Shown here: positions 59,996 through 64,000 of the stretch, in pieces
How positions within the stretch are numbered: the stretch's first letter is position 1
How the letters are laid out: each line of letters begins with the position of its first letter
DNA from: Methanoregula sp. PtaU1.Bin051
GTDB taxonomy: Archaea; Halobacteriota; Methanomicrobia; Methanomicrobiales; Methanospirillaceae
Reading direction: 5' to 3'
NCBI GenBank assembly: GCA_002067895.1
Contig: MVRE01000012.1
Location: 62,001-126,000, forward strand
Length of the DNA stretch: 64,000 nt
The notes under the pieces: model-generated
Database searches by the model: none
Seen by the model: only the letters and a program-made list of their open reading frames with translations
What the model was told of the DNA's origin: nothing
Translations under genes and position numbers: made by a program

Positions 59996-61846
59996 ATGTG
60001 CGGGATTGCCGGGCAGTATTGTTTCGACGGTAAGGAACCCGATACGGGACTTCTCGATGCGATGTCCGAACGGCTCGCCCACCGCGGGCCGGACGGCAAA
60101 GGCACCCGGATCTCCGGAAACGTCGGGCTCGTCCACCGCCGTCTCGCTATAATCGACCTCTCGGACGACGCTCTCCAGCCGATGGAAAACGAGGACGGGA
60201 CGCTGCATCTGGTCTTCAACGGGGAGATCTACAACTACGTGGAACTCCGCGGGGATCTCGCCGGCAGGGGCCACCGGTTCGCCTCGAAGTCCGATTCCGA
60301 AGTAATCCTGCACGCGTACGAGGAGTGGGGTGCGGACTGCCTGTCCCGGTTCAACGGCATGTGGGCGTTTGCTATCTGGGATGAGAAGAGGCAGGAGCTC
60401 TTCTGCTCTAGGGACCGGTTCGGGATCAAGCCGTTTTACTATACCGAAGCGGGGGGATCGTTCCTTTTTGCGTCCGAGATCAAGGCGCTGCTTGCCCACC
60501 AGGATGTGGGGAAATGCCCGGATGACGCGATGCTGCGTACCTACCTTGCATGGGGCGTGCTGGACCATACGGAACGCACTATGTTTGATGGGGTCTTCCA
60601 GCTCCTCCCCGCCCATGCGATGGTAGTTGATCATAATGGCCGGAAAGCGCCATTCAGGTACTGGGACGCAAAGGTCAGTTCTGCGATCTCATCGGGAGAG
60701 GACGGGGGGCGGGAAGCGGAGAAGCTTCTCTCGATCCTTCGCAGCGCGACCAGTATCCACCTGCGGAGCGACGTCGCGGTGGGGACCTGCCTCTCGGGGG
60801 GCATCGATTCCTCGACACTGACCATCCTGATCAATGACCTGATCAGGACGGAAAACCCTGCGAGTGTCGGTGCCCGCCAGAAGACATTCTCCGTGTACTT
60901 CGACGACCCCCGGTTCGACGAGCGCCGGTTCATCGACGAGATCGTCTCGACAACCTGCGTTGACGCCTCCCGGACCCGGCCGGAAGCAGGCGGGGCATGG
61001 GACGAGCTGCAGCATCTCCTGTACATGCAGGACGAACCGTTCGGTTCGCTCTCCGTCTATGCCCAGTACTGCGTCATGCGCCTTGCCAGTAAGAAGGTTA
61101 AAGTCGTCCTCGACGGGCAGGGGGCGGACGAGCTGCTGGCCGGCTATCTTGCCTATGAGGGGAGCTATATCTGGGGTCTCCTGCGATCCCTTCACTGGCT
61201 AAGGGCCGCATTGGAGATTATCGGGGCGATCCGACACCACCGCGGGTTCTTCACCGATGCCATGCGGCAGCTCTTTGTCCGGTCGGCGCGCCGGAACCTT
61301 CTGAAAGGCAATATCCCGCAGGTCCTCCGGTACAGCGGGCCTCTCGATGCGGTGCTGCAACGCGAACTTACATCAACCAACCTGCCGGCACTCCTCCATT
61401 ACGAGGACCGGAACTCCATGGCATTTTCGATCGAATCGCGGGTCCCGTTCCTTGACGTGCGGTTCGTGGAATTTATCACGGGCCTCCCGCTGGACCGCAA
61501 AATCAAAAATGGCGTAACCAAGCATATCCTCCGCCGGGCTATCAGGGGCATTGTCCCTGAGCCAGTACGCTGCCGGATGGATAAGATGGGATATGTGACC
61601 CCGGAAGAGGTGTGGATGAAAGAGGATCTCAGGCCGTTTGTCCTTGAACTTCTCTCATCGGAGAGTTTCAGGAAACGCCCGTACTGGGATGCAGATACAG
61701 TTGCAGACAATTATCTTGCGTTCCTGAAGGGGGCATCGGCCTATTCGCCGGAGCTCTTCCGGATTGCATGTGCCGAGATCTGGTTGCGCCGCTTCTTTGA
61801 CGGGGTTGCGGCACGGGAAGTGCCGCTTTCTTCCCCGCCCGCGTAA
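59996..61846 (+). CDS. asnB: Asparagine synthase (glutamine-hydrolysing)
   Basis: A 616-residue class II amidotransferase. Cys2 (MCGIAGQ) is the glutaminase nucleophile; LAHRGPDGKGT and LVFNGEIYNY bind glutamine. The synthetase half has the PP-loop SGGIDSS and SIESRVPFLDVRFVEF. It makes asparagine from aspartate, ATP and glutamine. With a possibly non-discriminating AspRS in the same window, tRNA-dependent amidation may be a parallel route. Its last 106 bp overlap, tail to tail, the YgiQ gene on the other strand. Confidence 0.93.
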   Translation: MCGIAGQYCFDGKEPDTGLLDAMSERLAHRGPDGKGTRISGNVGLVHRRLAIIDLSDDALQPMENEDGTLHLVFNGEIYNYVELRGDLAGRGHRFASKSDSEVILHAYEEWGADCLSRFNGMWAFAIWDEKRQELFCSRDRFGIKPFYYTEAGGSFLFASEIKALLAHQDVGKCPDDAMLRTYLAWGVLDHTERTMFDGVFQLLPAHAMVVDHNGRKAPFRYWDAKVSSAISSGEDGGREAEKLLSILRSATSIHLRSDVAVGTCLSGGIDSSTLTILINDLIRTENPASVGARQKTFSVYFDDPRFDERRFIDEIVSTTCVDASRTRPEAGGAWDELQHLLYMQDEPFGSLSVYAQYCVMRLASKKVKVVLDGQGADELLAGYLAYEGSYIWGLLRSLHWLRAALEIIGAIRHHRGFFTDAMRQLFVRSARRNLLKGNIPQVLRYSGPLDAVLQRELTSTNLPALLHYEDRNSMAFSIESRVPFLDVRFVEFITGLPLDRKIKNGVTKHILRRAIRGIVPEPVRCRMDKMGYVTPEEVWMKEDLRPFVLELLSSESFRKRPYWDADTVADNYLAFLKGASAYSPELFRIACAEIWLRRFFDGVAAREVPLSSPPA

Positions 61847-63615
61847 GCTCCCTGTTTTCCGGACAGATCCTTTCGTCCTGTTATCCTCAGCCCTTCCCGC
61901 ACGAGCCCGCGGTTTTTTACGTCCCGCCACTGCATGAGCGCCCGCTGGATCCTCTTCTCCCGGCCCTTCGGGACATGTACCGGCTTCATCGTGAACGGGT
62001 CGAGGCCGGTATAGTACATGCAGGTCGATACGCTCATCGGTGTTGGCGTGAAGTCCTGAACCTGCTCGGTATACAGGTCATTGTCCCGGATATAGACTGC
62101 GAGGTCGATCATGTCGTCCACTGTGCAGCCGGGATGGCCGGACATGAAATACGGCAGCAGGTACTGCCGCTTCTTTTTTCCCTGCTGGAGCGCCTCAAAC
62201 CTGCCCCTGAAATCATCGAAGACCACAACAGGCGGCTTGTTCATGAGAGTCGTGACATGGGGGGAGATATGCTCCGGGGCGACTTTTACATGCCCGGAGA
62301 TATGGCGGGCGCAGAGTTCGTCAAGGTATCCGGCATCGTCCCGAGGGATCAGGTCATACCGTACTCCAGAACTGACAAAGACGTGTCTGACACCAGGCAC
62401 ATCCCTGATACGCCGCAGCAGGGCGAGATAAGGTGAAAGATTGTATTCCAGCGAAGAACAGGCCGGAGAGCAGTGACGGTCGGCACAAGCGCCGGCTGTT
62501 GCCCATCTCCCGCACGACATGCCATACATGTTCGCTGTCGGTCCGCCAACGTCCTGAACGATCCCCTTGAACTCCGGCATTTTCGTCATCCGCTGTACCT
62601 CGCTTACAATCGAGTTACTGCTCCGGCTCTGGATGATCCGGCCCTGGTGATGGGTCAGGGCGCAGAACGAGCATGCCCCGAAACAACCGCGATGGCTCGT
62701 TACGGAGAATTGCACCGGTTCGAGAGCCGGGACAGGCTGTTTATAATACGGATGGGCCTTGCGGGAAAACGGCAGCCCGTAGACATGATCCAGTTCTTTG
62801 GTTGCGAGCGGGAGGGCCGGCGGATTCTGGATGATGACCGTCTTCGGATGGGGCTGGACAACGGGTTGCCCCCGCACCGGGTCCTGTTCTGCATAGTGAA
62901 GTGCAAACGCCCGGGCATAGGCAGCCTTGTCATGTGACACATCGGTAAATGACGGGATCTCAACAATCCCGTTATGACAGCCGGCCCTCCATTCTTTCGG
63001 CGACATTTTATAAGCTGTGCCACGGATGTCCCGGAGCGCACTGACCGGTTCCCCGGCATCGAGCCGGCGGGCGATCTCAACGATTTGCCGCTCTCCCATA
63101 CCGAAGACGAGGAGGTCTGCAGGTGCATCGGCAAGGATTGACTGCCTTACGGAGTCCTGCCAGTAATCATAATGGGCAAACCGCCGCAGGCTCGCCTCGA
63201 TTCCGCCGATGATGATGGGAATTCCGGGATACAGGGCATGAATCCTGTCGGCATAGACGATCGTGGCCCTGTCAGGTCTTTTCGGGACCCCTCCCGGCGC
63301 ATAGACATTCTCGCTCCGCCTTTTTTTATTCGGCGTATAGTTATTTACCATCGAGTCGACATTGCCGGCCGATATCCCGAAGAAAAGCCGGGGTGTCCCA
63401 AGCGCAGTCAGATCCCGGTCGCTCTTCCAGTCTGGCTGAGCGATGACACCGACAGTAAAACCGGCATCCCAAAGCACCCTGCCGATCAGTGCAGTACCGA
63501 ACGAGGGGTGGTCGACATAGGCGTCCCCGGTGACGAGGATAACATCGAACTGCCGGATCCCGAGGTCTCTGGCCTCATTCATCGACATAGGCAGAAAGGC
63601 CGGCTGCGGGATCAT
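61741..63615 (-). CDS. YgiQ-family radical SAM protein
   Basis: A 624-residue YgiQ-type radical SAM protein. N-terminus: AFLPMSMNEARDLGIRQFD, then VTGDAYVDHPSFG and FGISAGNVDSMVNNYTP, typical of the family. The cluster motif is CFGACSFCAL, followed by GRIIQSRSSNSIV. The C-terminal domain ends with the usual region around ITGRKDL; about 45 further residues (GKQGAYAGGEESGT onward) are basic and poorly conserved, and their codons are antisense to asnB. Function of the family is not settled. ATG 63615. Confidence 0.9.
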   Translation of the reverse strand: MIPQPAFLPMSMNEARDLGIRQFDVILVTGDAYVDHPSFGTALIGRVLWDAGFTVGVIAQPDWKSDRDLTALGTPRLFFGISAGNVDSMVNNYTPNKKRRSENVYAPGGVPKRPDRATIVYADRIHALYPGIPIIIGGIEASLRRFAHYDYWQDSVRQSILADAPADLLVFGMGERQIVEIARRLDAGEPVSALRDIRGTAYKMSPKEWRAGCHNGIVEIPSFTDVSHDKAAYARAFALHYAEQDPVRGQPVVQPHPKTVIIQNPPALPLATKELDHVYGLPFSRKAHPYYKQPVPALEPVQFSVTSHRGCFGACSFCALTHHQGRIIQSRSSNSIVSEVQRMTKMPEFKGIVQDVGGPTANMYGMSCGRWATAGACADRHCSPACSSLEYNLSPYLALLRRIRDVPGVRHVFVSSGVRYDLIPRDDAGYLDELCARHISGHVKVAPEHISPHVTTLMNKPPVVVFDDFRGRFEALQQGKKKRQYLLPYFMSGHPGCTVDDMIDLAVYIRDNDLYTEQVQDFTPTPMSVSTCMYYTGLDPFTMKPVHVPKGREKRIQRALMQWRDVKNRGLVREGLRITGRKDLSGKQGAYAGGEESGTSRAATPSKKRRNQISAHAIRKSSGE

Positions 63616-63665
63616 GGGTCAATCAGCAAGGGAACCCGGCACTATTTAATCCAAAAGGATTGGGA

Positions 63666-64000
63666 TTAACGCCGGGTAAGGTCGCGGATGATATCGGCAA
63701 GGCCTTCAAGCAGTTCCTCATCGGGTTTCGGTTGTTGCGGTTTTTCCTCTTCGGGCGGGGCCTCCGGCACCGGCTCGCCGGGTTTTGCCTCGGCCCCTTT
63801 CTCAGGAGTGCCGAGGACCGGAAGACTCGTCTGGGTGCGGTCATCGAACTCCCTCCGCGCCATAAGCCCGGTGAACTCGATGATGATCGCCTCGACGATC
63901 AGGTAGGTCGCCGCCTTCTCGCGCAGGCAGCCGGTCAGGGCATGCCCGGCCCGGCCTACCGAGGCATGGTAGTGGATATGGGGGCCCCCTTCGCCCGGGT
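63666..64000 (-). CDS. PPC/DUF296-domain DNA-binding-like protein (partial, N-terminus beyond right edge)
   Basis: The minus-strand frame is open from the right edge to a stop at 63666, giving 111 codons. The edge part reads GGPHIHYHASVGRAGHALTG, then EKAATYLIVEAIIIEF, which is the end of a PPC (DUF296) domain: its conserved G-PHIH motif and GHL-like turn. The remaining 65 residues, from RREFDDRTQTSLPV onward, are Pro/Glu/Lys-rich (PGEPVPEAPPEEEKP) and disordered. PPC proteins occur in plants with AT-hooks and in prokaryotes, with unknown role. ATG 63863 inside the frame is not the real start. Confidence 0.72.
   Translation of the reverse strand, partial: PGEGGPHIHYHASVGRAGHALTGCLREKAATYLIVEAIIIEFTGLMARREFDDRTQTSLPVLGTPEKGAEAKPGEPVPEAPPEEEKPQQPKPDEELLEGLADIIRDLTRR

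Overview
The window reads as the chromosome of a methanogenic archaeon, most likely of the order Methanomicrobiales. It has a complete block for methyl-coenzyme M reductase activation (component A2 plus methanogenesis marker proteins 3, 6, 5, 15, 17 and 7), CofD of coenzyme F420 synthesis, archaeal-type AspRS, RadB, Cdc48, ribose-1,5-bisphosphate isomerase, archaeal mevalonate-pathway enzymes and TATA-type promoters. Base composition is about 60 % GC in most genes. Genus is not claimed. No tRNA, rRNA, CRISPR array or transposase gene was seen.

Layout. 1-11 kb: a HEAT-repeat membrane protein cut by the left edge, a DUF1646 transporter, a 350-bp chain of small hairpins, the operon UbiX-UbiD-AcnX (archaeal modified mevalonate pathway), small membrane and lipoprotein genes, an HD phosphohydrolase divergent from cofD, a PEGA lipoprotein and a second HEAT protein. 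11-24 kb: short metabolic genes (a fungal-type cytosine deaminase, threonine ammonia-lyase, a flavoprotein, a cupin), membrane proteins, a 4-hydroxyphenylpyruvate-dioxygenase-like protein, a secreted beta-propeller protein, AspRS and core-MetE methionine synthase. 22.6-31.4 kb: surface proteins (one frameshifted), a KaiC-like protein without a P-loop, an acyl-CoA synthetase and a STAS fusion. 31.4-41.8 kb: a giant REC/PAS histidine kinase built from near-identical tandem PAS units, a DNA alkylation repair protein, a lower-GC patch with a decayed AAA ATPase, an AN1-zinc-finger/transglutaminase membrane protein, and Cdc48 with an AT-rich 5' third. 41.8-51.6 kb: larC-radB, a HTH plus six-PAS regulator, a broken radical SAM gene, a membrane-inserted phosphoesterase, and ribose-1,5-bisphosphate isomerase-dapF divergent from a HAD phosphatase. 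51.7-59 kb: the MCR activation operon, ending in an AhpD-like protein with a basic tail. 59-64 kb: an XRE/DUF2178 pair, asparagine synthase overlapping a YgiQ radical SAM gene tail to tail, and a PPC-domain gene cut by the right edge.

How genes work together. The 51.7-58.5 kb operon should mature and reductively activate MCR. UbiX makes prenyl-FMN for the UbiD-type decarboxylase, which follows AcnX in isoprenoid synthesis. AspRS carries features of the non-discriminating type. Several genes (22.6, 36.2, 37.2 and 46.7 kb) break at or near short runs of one base, so sequencing or assembly indels should be considered beside real decay. The most interesting signals are the chained hairpins with a related second copy, the AhpD-like partner in the MCR operon, the mosaic cdc48, the HPPD-like protein in an expected strict anaerobe, and several unusual domain fusions.
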